A DNA stretch of 64,000 nt from an uncultured Bryobacterales bacterium (GTDB lineage Bacteria > Acidobacteriota > Terriglobia > Bryobacterales > Bryobacteraceae), in assembly GCA_937959285.1 (NCBI GenBank), contig CALGAR010000064.1:62001-126000 (forward strand), in the 5' to 3' direction. Position 1 is the first letter of the stretch; each line of letters begins with the position of its first letter. This document shows, piece after piece, positions 16,312 through 25,525 of this stretch. A program made the translations under genes and the position numbers. The notes below the pieces were generated by a model. That model made no database searches, was not told the DNA's origin, and saw nothing but the letters and a program-made list of their open reading frames with translations.

Positions 16312-17403
16312 TTGGATAAAGTGATTCGTGTCCCCCCACAGATTAAAGTGAACCAGTGGAAGAACTTGGCGAGCATGGACATTGGACACTCCGGAGAGAA
16401 GGTCCTCATCGGCGATTCGCCGAGGATGCGGCAAATCAAGCGTCTGACTGAGCGGTTGGGGAGGGGCCGCTGGCCGGTGCTCATCCTTGGCGAAACAGGT
16501 ACGGGAAAGGAAGTAGCAGCGAGGGCCATATACCAGAGCAATCCCGTCGGGCCTTTTGTCACAGTCGACTGCTCCTCAATGGTTGGTCCATTGATGGAGA
16601 GCGAGCTGTTCGGCCATGTAAAAGGCGCTTTTACGGGCGCCGCGACGAACAAGGTTGGCCTCCTGGAGCTTGCAAACGGAGGGACGGCATTCTTTGACGA
16701 GATTGGGGAGCTTCCGCTGGACCTTCAAGCCAAGCTGCTCCGTGTACTGCAAGAGAAAGAGTTTCGTCCGGTCGGATCGGTTATGCATCGGAAGTCGGAC
16801 TTCCGGATTCTTGCCGCCACAAACAGAGATCTGGCGAAGGAAGTGGAGCGCGGCACGTTTCGCCGGGATCTCTACTACCGGCTCAACGTCGTAAACATCC
16901 GGCTTGCCCCCCTTCGCGAGCGCCGGGAAGATATTCCTCTGCTAGTCGAACATTTTGTGAAGAAATACGGCGGCAACTACACGCTGACGCCGGAGGCGCT
17001 TCAAGTGATGATGGAGTACGACTGGCCGGGCAACGTGCGCGAGCTCGAGAATTGCGTCCAGCACATGGTGGCTTTGAACACCGGCCCGCTGCTGCATTCA
17101 AGCGACCTGCCGTCGCCGCTTCAGAACTTCATGATGGCCAAACGCAATGGGACGGCCGCGGTGGCTGCCGGAGCCGGAGGCTCCATCGAAGCTTTGCCCG
17201 CGGCGGCGAGCACAAAAAAGCCGGTGCTCCAACCTGAGCCGCCGCAAACCGGCGTCATTCTTCCGCTCATGGAGGTCGAGCGAAGAGCGATCCTGCAAGC
17301 GATCACCTACACAAAGGGAGATCGCGTGATGGCTGCGAATCTGCTTGGGATTGGCCGCACTACACTCTACCGCAAGCTCAAAGAGTATCAGCTCACCGCC
17401 TGA
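16312..17403 (+). CDS. Sigma-54-dependent transcriptional activator without receiver domain
   Basis: The 363-residue protein is essentially an AAA+ sigma-54 interaction domain: Walker A GETGTGKE (60-67), the sigma-54-contacting GAFTGA (105-110), Walker B FFDE (127-130) and arginine-finger region FRRDLYYRLN. A linker and a Fis-type helix-turn-helix follow (RVMAANLLGIGRTTLYRKLKEY). There is no N-terminal receiver, GAF or PAS domain, as in PspF. Its activity is probably set by a partner protein or by expression. The start is uncertain: TTG at 16312 lacks a good Shine-Dalgarno, and the ATG at 16375 is an alternative. Neighbours do not reveal its regulon. Confidence 0.88.
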   Translation: MDKVIRVPPQIKVNQWKNLASMDIGHSGEKVLIGDSPRMRQIKRLTERLGRGRWPVLILGETGTGKEVAARAIYQSNPVGPFVTVDCSSMVGPLMESELFGHVKGAFTGAATNKVGLLELANGGTAFFDEIGELPLDLQAKLLRVLQEKEFRPVGSVMHRKSDFRILAATNRDLAKEVERGTFRRDLYYRLNVVNIRLAPLRERREDIPLLVEHFVKKYGGNYTLTPEALQVMMEYDWPGNVRELENCVQHMVALNTGPLLHSSDLPSPLQNFMMAKRNGTAAVAAGAGGSIEALPAAASTKKPVLQPEPPQTGVILPLMEVERRAILQAITYTKGDRVMAANLLGIGRTTLYRKLKEYQLTA

Positions 17404-17586
17404 CGCGTTTGCAATCCTGAGGAAAGATCGGGCTGGTGCTCCCTGAAGGACCCGCACCAGCCAGCGAGGAGTAAAGCGTACTGCTCGATTGTGAGGACGT
17501 CTTCTCTCTGAAAGTGTTTCGGACTCTGTATGTGAAAACAGGGCCGCTTGTCGTGATATACCCCTGCCCTCGACAATAGGGGAAGC

Positions 17587-19029
17587 ATGACGAAGGTGCT
17601 GATGGTAGCTTCCGAGGCAACTCCGTTCGCCAAAACCGGCGGTCTTGCGGACGTGATTGGTTCGCTGCCCAGGGCTTTACGTGCGCAAGGTGACGAAGTT
17701 GCAGTCGTGCTTCCGAGGTATCGGAGCATTTCCTTACAGGGACTACAGCGTGTCTACAACGACCTGCCCGTCTGGCTGGGAAATACCGGCTACCCAGTTA
17801 CGGTCTACCTCGCGCACAACGCGGATGTTCCTTTCTACCTGATTGATTGCCCGAGCCTGTACGACCGGGACGGGCTCTACTCCTCCAACGGCAAGGATTA
17901 TCCGGACAACGCCATCCGATTCGCGGTCCTGTCAATGGCCGCCCTTTCTATCGTTCGTCACATCTTCAGACCTCAGGTATTGCACGTTCACGATTGGCAG
18001 GCTTCCCTGGTCCCGGTCTATGTTCGCCGCCTCTTCGATTTGGACCCGACTTTCATAGGAATCAGGACGCTGCTGACGATACATAATCTGGGATATCAGG
18101 GTCGATTCGGACGGGAGGTGCTGCCTCAAATTGGCCTGGACGAGGGCGTCTGGCATCCGAACGGCATGGAGTTCTATGGCGATCTCAACTTTCTGAAGGG
18201 CGGCATCGTCTACAGCGATGCCGTGAGCACGGTCAGCCCGCGGTATGCCCAGGAGATTCAGACGCCGGAATTCGGCTTTGGCCTGGACGGCTTGTTGCGC
18301 CAGCGCAGTGATGTTCTGACGGGGATCGTCAACGGAGTCGACTACAACGAGTGGAATCCGGAAACGGATGAGCTGCTGCCGGCGAAATACTCCGCAGACG
18401 ATTTGTCGGGCAAACGGCTGTGCAAGCAGGAACTGCTGAAGGAGTTCGGGTTGCCGCTGGATCATCTCGACCGCCCGGTGATCGGCATTGTCTCTCGATT
18501 CGCCAGGCAGAAGGGCTTCGATCTCATAGCTCAGGTGGCCGATGACATCGCCGCTGAAGACCTTTCTTTGATCGTGCTGGGCACAGGCGAACCGCAGTAC
18601 GAACAAATGTTCCGCGATCTGGCGTGGAAATATCCGCAAAAAGTTGCCGTTCGGGTCACGTACAGCAACCGCCTGGCGCATTTGATCGAAGCCGGTTCCG
18701 ACATGTTCTTGATGCCGAGCCGCTACGAGCCCTGCGGCTTGAATCAGATTTACAGCCTGCGCTATGGGACGATACCCCTGGTCCGCGCCACGGGCGGTCT
18801 GGATGATACCATCGAAGATGGAACCGGGTTTAAATTCTGGGACTATTCCGGGCACGCGATGTTGCAGATGATCCGCCACGCGCTTGGGGTCTACAAGAAC
18901 CGGCAGGAGTGGCTGAGGATGATGCGGCTGGCCATGCAGAAGGATTTCTCCTGGGACGCCTCCGCGGCCCGGTATTCGGCGCTTTACACAAGCCTGACAG
19001 GATTCTCGGCCGCCTCGAATACAGCCTGA
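17587..19029 (+). CDS. glgA: Glycogen (starch) synthase, GT5
   Basis: The 480-residue protein opens VLMVASEATPFAKTGGLADVIGSLPRAL, with the KxGG ADP-glucose site. It continues with VLHVHDWQASLVP, LTIHNLGYQGRFG and the C-terminal SRYEPCGLNQIYSLRYGTIPLVRATGGL retaining-GT motif. It extends alpha-1,4-glucan from ADP-glucose in the cytoplasm. An aggggaag ribosome site precedes the ATG. It is followed 50 bases later by trxA on the same strand. Confidence 0.96.
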   Translation: MTKVLMVASEATPFAKTGGLADVIGSLPRALRAQGDEVAVVLPRYRSISLQGLQRVYNDLPVWLGNTGYPVTVYLAHNADVPFYLIDCPSLYDRDGLYSSNGKDYPDNAIRFAVLSMAALSIVRHIFRPQVLHVHDWQASLVPVYVRRLFDLDPTFIGIRTLLTIHNLGYQGRFGREVLPQIGLDEGVWHPNGMEFYGDLNFLKGGIVYSDAVSTVSPRYAQEIQTPEFGFGLDGLLRQRSDVLTGIVNGVDYNEWNPETDELLPAKYSADDLSGKRLCKQELLKEFGLPLDHLDRPVIGIVSRFARQKGFDLIAQVADDIAAEDLSLIVLGTGEPQYEQMFRDLAWKYPQKVAVRVTYSNRLAHLIEAGSDMFLMPSRYEPCGLNQIYSLRYGTIPLVRATGGLDDTIEDGTGFKFWDYSGHAMLQMIRHALGVYKNRQEWLRMMRLAMQKDFSWDASAARYSALYTSLTGFSAASNTA

Positions 19030-19079
19030 ATCCTTTTAGGCTCTAGCACATCCAAAAGTATTGGAGAACATAGGAGTTT

Positions 19080-19409
19080 ATGGCTGGGCAGAATACCTTG
19101 ACTTTTACCGATGCCACCTTTGATCAGGAAGTCCTGAATGCCGACATTCCCGTCCTCGTAGACTTCTGGGCGGAATGGTGCGGCCCTTGCCGGATGATGA
19201 GTCCGACCGTAGATGCGTTCGCGAACGAACACGTCGGTAAGGTGAAGGTCGGTAAGCTGAACGTGGATGATAACGCCCACACGGCGGCCCGCTACAACAT
19301 CCGCGGCATCCCGACGCTGCTTCTCTTTAAAGGGGGACGGATCGTGGAGCAGCGGGTTGGCGCTGTTGGCAAATCGGAACTTCAAAAGATGGTAGAAGGC
19401 CACATTTAG
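19080..19409 (+). CDS. trxA: Thioredoxin
   Basis: The 109-residue protein has the classic active site WAEWCGPCRMM (Cys34, Cys37) and the cis-proline region GIPTLLLFKGGRIVEQRVG. It is a cytoplasmic disulfide reductant recycled by a thioredoxin reductase. The reductase-like protein at 40528 lacks the cysteines for this job. taggag precedes the ATG and a strong terminator follows. Confidence 0.96.
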   Translation: MAGQNTLTFTDATFDQEVLNADIPVLVDFWAEWCGPCRMMSPTVDAFANEHVGKVKVGKLNVDDNAHTAARYNIRGIPTLLLFKGGRIVEQRVGAVGKSELQKMVEGHI

Positions 19410-19454
19410 GGCCAGGGAAGCAATTTCCGATCGCGCAAAAATTTCGGATCGCAG

Positions 19455-19482
19455 AAAAGGGGGAGGATTCTCCCCCTTTTTT
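19455..19482. terminator. Bidirectional rho-independent terminator between trxA and ilvD
   Basis: AAAAGGGGGAG (19455-19465) pairs perfectly with CTCCCCCTTTT (19470-19480) around a GATT loop, giving an 11-bp stem ending in a T run. The A run on the left gives the same signal on the minus strand for ilvD. Confidence 0.9.
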
Positions 19483-19499
19483 CATTTTGCTGCAGATTG

Positions 19500-21206
19500 T
19501 CAGCCTGCAGATTTGGTGGTGGCGGCAGCGACGCGGGACGTAATCGCGCCCTCCGATGCGGAGGAAACCAGCGCGACATACTTCGCAAAGACGCCGGTTT
19601 GATACCGCGGCGGCCGGGGCGTCCAGGACGCAAGGCGGCTGGCGATCTCCTGCTCGGTGAGCCCCACTTCGATCTTGCGGTTTGCGATATCGATGGTAAT
19701 CGGATCGCCTTCCCGCACCGCCGCAATCGGTCCGCCGACAGCGGCTTCCGGCGCGACGTGGCCCACCATAAAGCCTCGGGTCGCGCCGCTGAACCGGCCA
19801 TCGGTCAGCAACGCAACGCTTTCTCCGAGGCCCGCTCCCACAATGGCGCCCGTCACACCAAGCATTTCTCGCATGCCGGGACCGCCACGCGGCCCTTCGT
19901 ACCGGATTACCACGACGTCGCCCGCTTTGATCTTCCCAGCGGTAACCGCGGCCATTGCCTCTTCTTCGCAATCGAACACTCGCGCCGGACCCTGATGGAT
20001 CTTTCGCTCGATGCCGGTCACTTTGATGACACAGCCCTCGGGAGCCAGATTTCCCTTCAGGATGACCAGTCCGCCGGTCGGCTTGATCGGATTCGAGAGC
20101 GGCCGAATCACCTCCTGCCCCGGCGTCTCGACCGCACCGGCAGCCTCCTCGCCGAGTGTCCGGCCAGTGATCGTGAGAGCGGAAGGATCTACGTACTTGC
20201 CGTCGACAAGGCGCTTGGCGATTACCGGAATGCCGCCCGCCTTATCTACGTCGACAGCCACATATTTTCCTGCCGGCTTTAAGTCAACGAGCAGCGGCGT
20301 CCGCTCGCTGACCCGCTGGAAGTCCTCAATATCGAGATCAACCCCGGCCTCGCGCGCCATCGCGAGCAGGTGGAGAACCGCGTTCGTCGAGCCGCCCGTC
20401 GCAGCGACCGAAGCAATCGCGTTTTCAAAGGCTGTCCGCGTGACAATATCACGAGGCTTCCGGTTTGCCCGCACGGCTTCAACGATGATCTGGCCGCAGC
20501 GGCGCGCCACGTCGTCCTTCCGGGGATCTACCTGAGGAACGGAGGCGGTTGCCATCGGCGCAAGACCAATGATCTCCATCACCGTGGCCATGGTGTTGGC
20601 TGTGAACTGGCCGCCGCACGCGCCGGCGCCGGGGCAGGCGGCATTTTCGATCGCCAGCAGCTCCGCGTCATCGATTTTACCGGACGCATGCGCCCCTACA
20701 GCCTCGAAAACGTCCTGAACAGTGAGGTCGCGCCCCTTGTAATGGCCCGGCAGGATCGAACCGCCGTAGAGGACGAGCCCGGGAATATTCAGACGAAGCA
20801 GCGCCATGGCGGCCCCGGGAATCGTCTTGTCGCAGGCAACGAGCGCGATGATGCCGTCGAACATGTGTCCGCGCCCGACCAGCTCAATCGAATCGGCAAT
20901 CATGTCACGGCTGACGAGGGAGGCCTTCATCCCTTCGGTGCCCATGGTGACGCCGTCGCTGATCGCGATGGTGTTGAACTCCATGGGCGTGCCGCCAGCC
21001 GCCCGGATGCCCTCCTTCACCTTGCCGGCAAGCTCGCGCAGGTTGTAGTTGCACGGCATTGTTTCGATCCAGGTGTTGGCGATTCCGATAATCGGCTTGC
21101 GCAGATCCTCATCGGTGAAGCCGATGGCTTTCAGCATCGCCCGCGCAGGGGCCCGATCGCGCCCCTGGGTAATCGTATGACTTGGAAGTTTCATCGAAAG
21201 GTCCAT
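19500..21206 (-). CDS. ilvD: Dihydroxy-acid dehydratase
   Basis: The 568-residue protein matches IlvD throughout: LPSHTITQGRDRAPARAMLKAIG, ACDKTIPGAAMALLRLN, CPGAGACGGQFTANTMATVMEIIG, VRYEGPRGGPGMREML and TDGRFSGATRGFMVGHVAPEA. It performs the third common step of isoleucine/valine synthesis with an Fe-S cluster. The start could be the ATG at 21206 or the one four codons later (21194), where family members often begin. It is monocistronic here, away from other ilv genes. Confidence 0.96.
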   Translation of the reverse strand: MDLSMKLPSHTITQGRDRAPARAMLKAIGFTDEDLRKPIIGIANTWIETMPCNYNLRELAGKVKEGIRAAGGTPMEFNTIAISDGVTMGTEGMKASLVSRDMIADSIELVGRGHMFDGIIALVACDKTIPGAAMALLRLNIPGLVLYGGSILPGHYKGRDLTVQDVFEAVGAHASGKIDDAELLAIENAACPGAGACGGQFTANTMATVMEIIGLAPMATASVPQVDPRKDDVARRCGQIIVEAVRANRKPRDIVTRTAFENAIASVAATGGSTNAVLHLLAMAREAGVDLDIEDFQRVSERTPLLVDLKPAGKYVAVDVDKAGGIPVIAKRLVDGKYVDPSALTITGRTLGEEAAGAVETPGQEVIRPLSNPIKPTGGLVILKGNLAPEGCVIKVTGIERKIHQGPARVFDCEEEAMAAVTAGKIKAGDVVVIRYEGPRGGPGMREMLGVTGAIVGAGLGESVALLTDGRFSGATRGFMVGHVAPEAAVGGPIAAVREGDPITIDIANRKIEVGLTEQEIASRLASWTPRPPRYQTGVFAKYVALVSSASEGAITSRVAAATTKSAG

Positions 21207-21265
21207 GATATCGCTTTGCGCGGCCGCAGCGGGCTCGCGGAGCTCGTGCCGGCGCGCGAGACACC

Positions 21266-22597
21266 CTAGCCGAGCTTATAAGGCGCGCGGTACTGATAAT
21301 GGAGCCACTGATTCGCTGCGGCGTTGTTTGTAAATCTCTCTGCTTTGGCGTCCCACTCCAAATAGCTCTTAGTGCGCAGGGAAATGTTGGCGATCTGGGT
21401 CGCCACGGTCGACAGATGCCCTGTCAGCACGTCGCAGTTGCACTTCGCGCGGCTCTTGACGCAGTCAAGGAAATTCCGGGCGTGGAACGCGGTGTCGTTG
21501 CTGCCCTTTCCTGATACTGGCTGCATGGCGGGCTTTCTCGACGCGCCCCAGGCCCGTTCCACGTTCCGGTCCACTGGTGTGCGGGCGGGAACGGCGATCT
21601 CCGCATGCCGCTCCGGCACGACTTCCCAACGTCCGCTGTGAATATACAGCGTGCCCTTCGTACCGCGGATCTCCATCTCAGCGCCCTGAATATTTCCCGG
21701 GGCCGCATTTGCGTTGTACTGCGAGAAGACCATCAAGGCCCCGTCATAGTCCCACAGCACCTCAAGCGTGTCAGGAATCTCGCGGTCGTCCCGGATCACA
21801 TACTTTCCGCCCATCGCGGTGACGGAGCGCGGTGAATCCTTACCCATACACCAGCGCAGCATGTCCACGTAGTGCACGCCGAAGTTCGTCACCTGGCCTC
21901 CGGAATAGTTGTAGAACCAGCGGAAGGTGTAGTAGGTCCGGCTTGGCTTGTAGGGCACCTTCGGCGCCGGGCCCAGCCACTGCTCCCACTCTTCCTCGCT
22001 TGGGGGAGCCGTTTCCTTCGACGTCCCGATTCCGAGCGGCCACTCGTTGGTCAAATGCCAGCCTTTGGCGACGGTCACCTCCCCGATGCCGCCCTCGCGC
22101 ACGAACTGAGCGGCTTCCTGGAGATACTTTGCCGACCGCCGGTGAATGCCCACCTGCACGACCCGCTTCGTTCGTTCGGCCGTTTCCACCATCTTGCGGC
22201 CCTCGTACACGGTGAGCGCCAGGGGCTTCTCGACATACACGTCCTTGCCGGCATTGCAGGCATCGATGAACTGGATCGCATGCCAGTGGTCCGGAGTCGC
22301 GATCACCACCGCATCGACGTCCTTGTCGTCGAGCAGTCTCCGATAATCCTTGTACTTCTTCGGATTGCTGCGGGACTTCTGGACTGCGAGATCCATGTAC
22401 GATTCCCGCAAGTCGCAAACCGCTACCGTCTGCTGATCTCCGTGCTCGAGGAAGGCTTCATGGACCTGGTCTCCCCGATTTCCGACTCCGATGTATCCCA
22501 TTCGTACACGGTCATTCGCACCGAGTATGCGGGAATAACTCAACGCAGTCGCAAGCCCGGCTGCACGTGTGAAATCTCTTCGGCTAAACTCGCTCAT
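21266..22597 (-). CDS. Gfo/Idh/MocA-family oxidoreductase with twin-arginine leader
   Basis: The 443-residue protein starts with SEFSRRDFTRAAGLATAL, a good Tat signal (SRRDF followed by a short hydrophobic stretch). An NAD(P)-binding Rossmann fold follows (VRMGYIGVGNRGDQV), then CNAGKDVYVEKPLALTVYEGR with the EKP motif. The C-terminal half ends LHYQYRAPYKLG. The family oxidises or isomerises sugars and their derivatives. Export suggests a periplasmic protein that folds with its nucleotide in the cytoplasm first. A gagggag site lies before the ATG. The start region overlaps open sequence upstream of the divergent glycerophosphodiesterase gene. Confidence 0.85.
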   Translation of the reverse strand: MSEFSRRDFTRAAGLATALSYSRILGANDRVRMGYIGVGNRGDQVHEAFLEHGDQQTVAVCDLRESYMDLAVQKSRSNPKKYKDYRRLLDDKDVDAVVIATPDHWHAIQFIDACNAGKDVYVEKPLALTVYEGRKMVETAERTKRVVQVGIHRRSAKYLQEAAQFVREGGIGEVTVAKGWHLTNEWPLGIGTSKETAPPSEEEWEQWLGPAPKVPYKPSRTYYTFRWFYNYSGGQVTNFGVHYVDMLRWCMGKDSPRSVTAMGGKYVIRDDREIPDTLEVLWDYDGALMVFSQYNANAAPGNIQGAEMEIRGTKGTLYIHSGRWEVVPERHAEIAVPARTPVDRNVERAWGASRKPAMQPVSGKGSNDTAFHARNFLDCVKSRAKCNCDVLTGHLSTVATQIANISLRTKSYLEWDAKAERFTNNAAANQWLHYQYRAPYKLG

Positions 22598-22649
22598 GGG
22601 GTGGCGGCTCCCTCAGCAGAATGAAACTTCTCTACTATATCCTGTCAAA

Positions 22650-23492
22650 GTGAGCTCGCGAGTTGTCAGCGTCTTCGTCCTGCTTGCCATGGCCCTACCA
22701 GCAGCACAGCCGATTCTTGTACACGGTCACCGCGGCGCCCGCGCCGTGCTCCCTGAAAATACGTTGCCCGCCTTCGAATATGCGATTGAAATCGGTGCGG
22801 ATGTTCTGGAGCTCGACCTCGCGGTGACAAAGGATAACGTCCTTGTCGTCTCTCATGACCCCACGCTCAATCCGAAGTTCTGCCAGGGACCGGGCGGATC
22901 GAACGTAATCCGCGAACTGACACTCGAGGAGCTGCGCCGCTGGGACTGCGGGGCGCGAGCGAACCCGGACTTTCCAAAGCAAAAAGCCGTCCCCGGCACT
23001 CCCGTTCCAACCCTCGACGAGGTGTTGGCTCTGGCCAAGCGAGGGACATTCCAATTCAACATTGAAACGAAGATCTTCAAGGACAAGCCCTGGTATACGC
23101 CGCCTCCCGAGGAGTTTGCAAAGCTTTTGGTGGACGCGATCCGTCGCCACAAGCTGGAATCGCGGACCATCGTCCAATCCTTCGACTACCGCACGCTTCA
23201 CGCCGTGAAGAAACTGGCCCCGGAGATCCGCCGTTCCGCTCTCTATGCCGTCGGGTTCAAGAGCTTCCCAGCCATCGCGCAGGAAGGCGAAGCCACAATC
23301 GTTTCACCTCACCATCGTCTGGTGACCGCGAATCGCGTGAAAGCAGCTCACAGCGCCGGTTTGCAGGTAGTCCCCTGGACGGCCAATGATCCCTCGGACT
23401 GGGAGAGGCTCATTGCCGCGGGAGTCGACGGAATCATCACCGATGACCCCGCAGCCTTGATCCAGTACCTCAAATCGAGGAATCTTCGCTGA
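22650..23492 (+). CDS. Secreted glycerophosphodiester phosphodiesterase
   Basis: The 280-residue protein, from the GTG at 22650, has a signal peptide (SSRVVSVFVLLAMALPAAQ), which is why this start is preferred over in-frame ATGs at 22569 and 22596 that overlap the divergent gene. The GDPD TIM barrel shows VHGHRGARAVLPENTLPAFEYAIEIGADVLELDLAVTKDN (general acid/base His residues, and Glu and Asp metal ligands), VSHDPTL and NIETK. It ends AAGVDGIITDDPAALI. It hydrolyses glycerophosphodiesters to glycerol 3-phosphate plus an alcohol, probably in the periplasm. Confidence 0.88.
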   Translation: MSSRVVSVFVLLAMALPAAQPILVHGHRGARAVLPENTLPAFEYAIEIGADVLELDLAVTKDNVLVVSHDPTLNPKFCQGPGGSNVIRELTLEELRRWDCGARANPDFPKQKAVPGTPVPTLDEVLALAKRGTFQFNIETKIFKDKPWYTPPPEEFAKLLVDAIRRHKLESRTIVQSFDYRTLHAVKKLAPEIRRSALYAVGFKSFPAIAQEGEATIVSPHHRLVTANRVKAAHSAGLQVVPWTANDPSDWERLIAAGVDGIITDDPAALIQYLKSRNLR

Positions 23493-23512
23493 CCGTCGCC
23501 CGAGCAGGCGCG

Positions 23513-24313
23513 TTACCGAAGGACCCATTGGTCGCGCGAAAAATCGGCGATTCCTTCATCCCACGGACCGAACTTGGTAGCCATCTGACCGCCGTCGACC
23601 ACGAGCGTCGTGCCCGTGATGAAGGAGGCAGCGTCGGAAGACAGAAACGCGACAGCGTTGCCGACTTCGGCAGGTTCCCCGCCCCGGCCCAAGGGGATGT
23701 GCCGAAAGTAATCCTTCAGTAGCTCGGGATTCGAGAAGTGTGACTGGGTCAGGCGGGTACGGATCAATCCCGGACAAACAGCGTTGATTCGAACCTGATA
23801 CGGGCCCAGTTCGTTGGCGGCCGTGTGCACCAAACCGAGGAGTCCAGCCTTGCTGGCGTTGTATGCCGTCAGATCGCCCTCGCCGTCGAAGGAATTCGTG
23901 GAGGCTGTCACGACGATGGACCCGCGCCTCTGTTTGGTCATCACCGCCGCTGCCTCTCTGACCGTAAGGAACGCGCCGGTCAGGTTCACCTTCAGCGTCC
24001 GCTCCCAGGCCTCATCCGTTGTAGATAGAAGCTTCGCCGGCATCACGGTCCCAGCGTTGGCCACAACGACGTCCAGACTGCCGCCACTGGCGATCACTTG
24101 CTGGAAGCCCGAGCGCAAGGATTCGGGGTCGGTGACGTCGACGGCGAGACCTCGGCCGCCCAGTGTTCGCGCGATTTTTTCCGGCTCCTCCGCCGGGAGA
24201 TCAAAGATCCAGACGCACGCTCCGCTGTCCGCAAGAGCCTGTGCGCAAGCCAGCCCGATGCCGTTGGCTCCTCCCGTAACGACTGCCTGCTTCCCTGTGA
24301 AATCGATTTTCAT
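23513..24313 (-). CDS. Short-chain dehydrogenase/reductase (classical SDR)
   Basis: The 266-residue protein has the cofactor motif VVTGGANGIGLACA (TGxxxGIG), NAG (VVANAGTV), the catalytic Ser and YNASK (Tyr-x-x-x-Lys), and the end GTTLVVDGGQMATKFG. It is NAD(P)-dependent on an alcohol/carbonyl substrate that cannot be named. gaggga precedes the ATG. It is convergent with the glycerophosphodiesterase gene. The 216 bases upstream, to the POTRA/HEAT gene, hold no recognised feature. Confidence 0.88.
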   Translation of the reverse strand: MKIDFTGKQAVVTGGANGIGLACAQALADSGACVWIFDLPAEEPEKIARTLGGRGLAVDVTDPESLRSGFQQVIASGGSLDVVVANAGTVMPAKLLSTTDEAWERTLKVNLTGAFLTVREAAAVMTKQRRGSIVVTASTNSFDGEGDLTAYNASKAGLLGLVHTAANELGPYQVRINAVCPGLIRTRLTQSHFSNPELLKDYFRHIPLGRGGEPAEVGNAVAFLSSDAASFITGTTLVVDGGQMATKFGPWDEGIADFSRDQWVLR

Positions 24314-24529
24314 GAGTTCCCTCGCTGCCGTCTAAAGATGATTTCTTAGAATGTATCGAAGACGGACAGGGATTTGCCGCAAGGACGCGAGACCGTATGG
24401 GATCGCAGCGAAACCACTGCCGATTTGGGCGTGGAACACATACAGGAATCAGCAGAGGTCCTGCCCGTGAATAACGAACTCGGATGAAGACAGGCGTAGC
24501 CCGAAACGCGCCTGCTACGTCATAACGTC

Positions 24530-25525
24530 TTGCGACTCTGTTTGTCATTTCTTCTATTTGCCGCCGGTTTGTACGCACAAGTACCGACAATCGGCGTTAT
24601 TGATTTCTACGGAGTTCATCGCGTACCGAAGGACAAGCTGCAAAAAGCGCTTGGAGTCAAGGTCGGCGACCCGCTCCCGCGCTCCAAGGGTGATGTCGAA
24701 GACGCCCTGGAGCAGGTCCCCGGCGTTGTTCGTGCCAGCCTAGAGGCGCAGTGCTGCGAGGAAGGCAAGGCGATCCTCTACGTCGGAATTGAAGAGCGCG
24801 GCGAACGGGCCTTCGAGTTTCACCCTGAGCCCGCAGAGGACGTGGTTCTCCCGGAGGACGTGCAGAACGCATACAGGGAATTCCTCGACGCTTTGGCTCA
24901 ATCCGAGGACGCCTCGGAGGACTTGCGGCAGGGGCATCCGATCGCGAATGACATCATCACGAGCGTGAAGCAACAGCGCTTCATCGGCCTTGCCGAGCTG
25001 CACCTCGCCACGCTGCGCGAAGTCCTTAAGAAAGCCGCCGACCCGGAACAGCGGGCGGCAGCAGCCACAATCCTGGGGTACGCTCCCGTAAGGCTGAAAC
25101 GCGCGGTCGTGCCGGACCTTCAATATGCCGTCCAGGATCCGGATCCCGGCGTCCGCCACAACGCGATGCGGGCGCTTACAGCGATCGCAGTGCTCGGTCA
25201 GCAGGACCGCAAGCTTGGCATCCGCGTGTCTCCCACCTGGTTTATCGAGCTACTGAACTCGCTTTACTGGCGCGATCGATACCAGGCTTCGCTCTCCCTC
25301 TCCATCCTTACTGACTCTCGCGACGAGGAGATGCTTGAGCAGATCCGGACCCGCGCGCTCCGCTCGCTGATCGACATGGCAGGCTGGCAGAATTACAAGC
25401 ACGCACTCCCTGCGTATATGGTCCTAGGACGCGTAGCTGGATTCGACGAGAAGCAGATCCTCGAGCACTGGGCAAAGGGCGAGAGGGAGGTTGTGATCGA
25501 GCGGGCCAAAACGATGGCGCGCTAG
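24530..25525 (+). CDS. Secreted protein with POTRA-like domain and HEAT repeats
   Basis: The 331-residue protein has a TTG start and a short signal peptide (LCLSFLLFAAGLYAQ). Residues ~18-95 look like a POTRA module as in BamA/FtsQ: IGVIDFYGVHRVPKDKLQKALGVKVGDPL, a helix, VRASLEAQC, then ILYVGIEERG. The rest is alpha-helical with HEAT-type pairs (EQRAAAATILGYAP, DPGVRHNAMRALTAI, WRDRYQASLSLSIL). No exact relative is recognised. A periplasmic scaffold or envelope-assembly role is a guess. Its TAG stop shares a CTAG palindrome with the convergent gene. Confidence 0.75.
   Translation: MRLCLSFLLFAAGLYAQVPTIGVIDFYGVHRVPKDKLQKALGVKVGDPLPRSKGDVEDALEQVPGVVRASLEAQCCEEGKAILYVGIEERGERAFEFHPEPAEDVVLPEDVQNAYREFLDALAQSEDASEDLRQGHPIANDIITSVKQQRFIGLAELHLATLREVLKKAADPEQRAAAATILGYAPVRLKRAVVPDLQYAVQDPDPGVRHNAMRALTAIAVLGQQDRKLGIRVSPTWFIELLNSLYWRDRYQASLSLSILTDSRDEEMLEQIRTRALRSLIDMAGWQNYKHALPAYMVLGRVAGFDEKQILEHWAKGEREVVIERAKTMAR

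Noticed and set aside
24314..24529. Possible structured RNA in the gap before the POTRA/HEAT gene (AGGCG...CGCCT arms near 24491).
   Set aside because: The arms are only five to six bases long and no known riboswitch or RNA core motif could be recognised.
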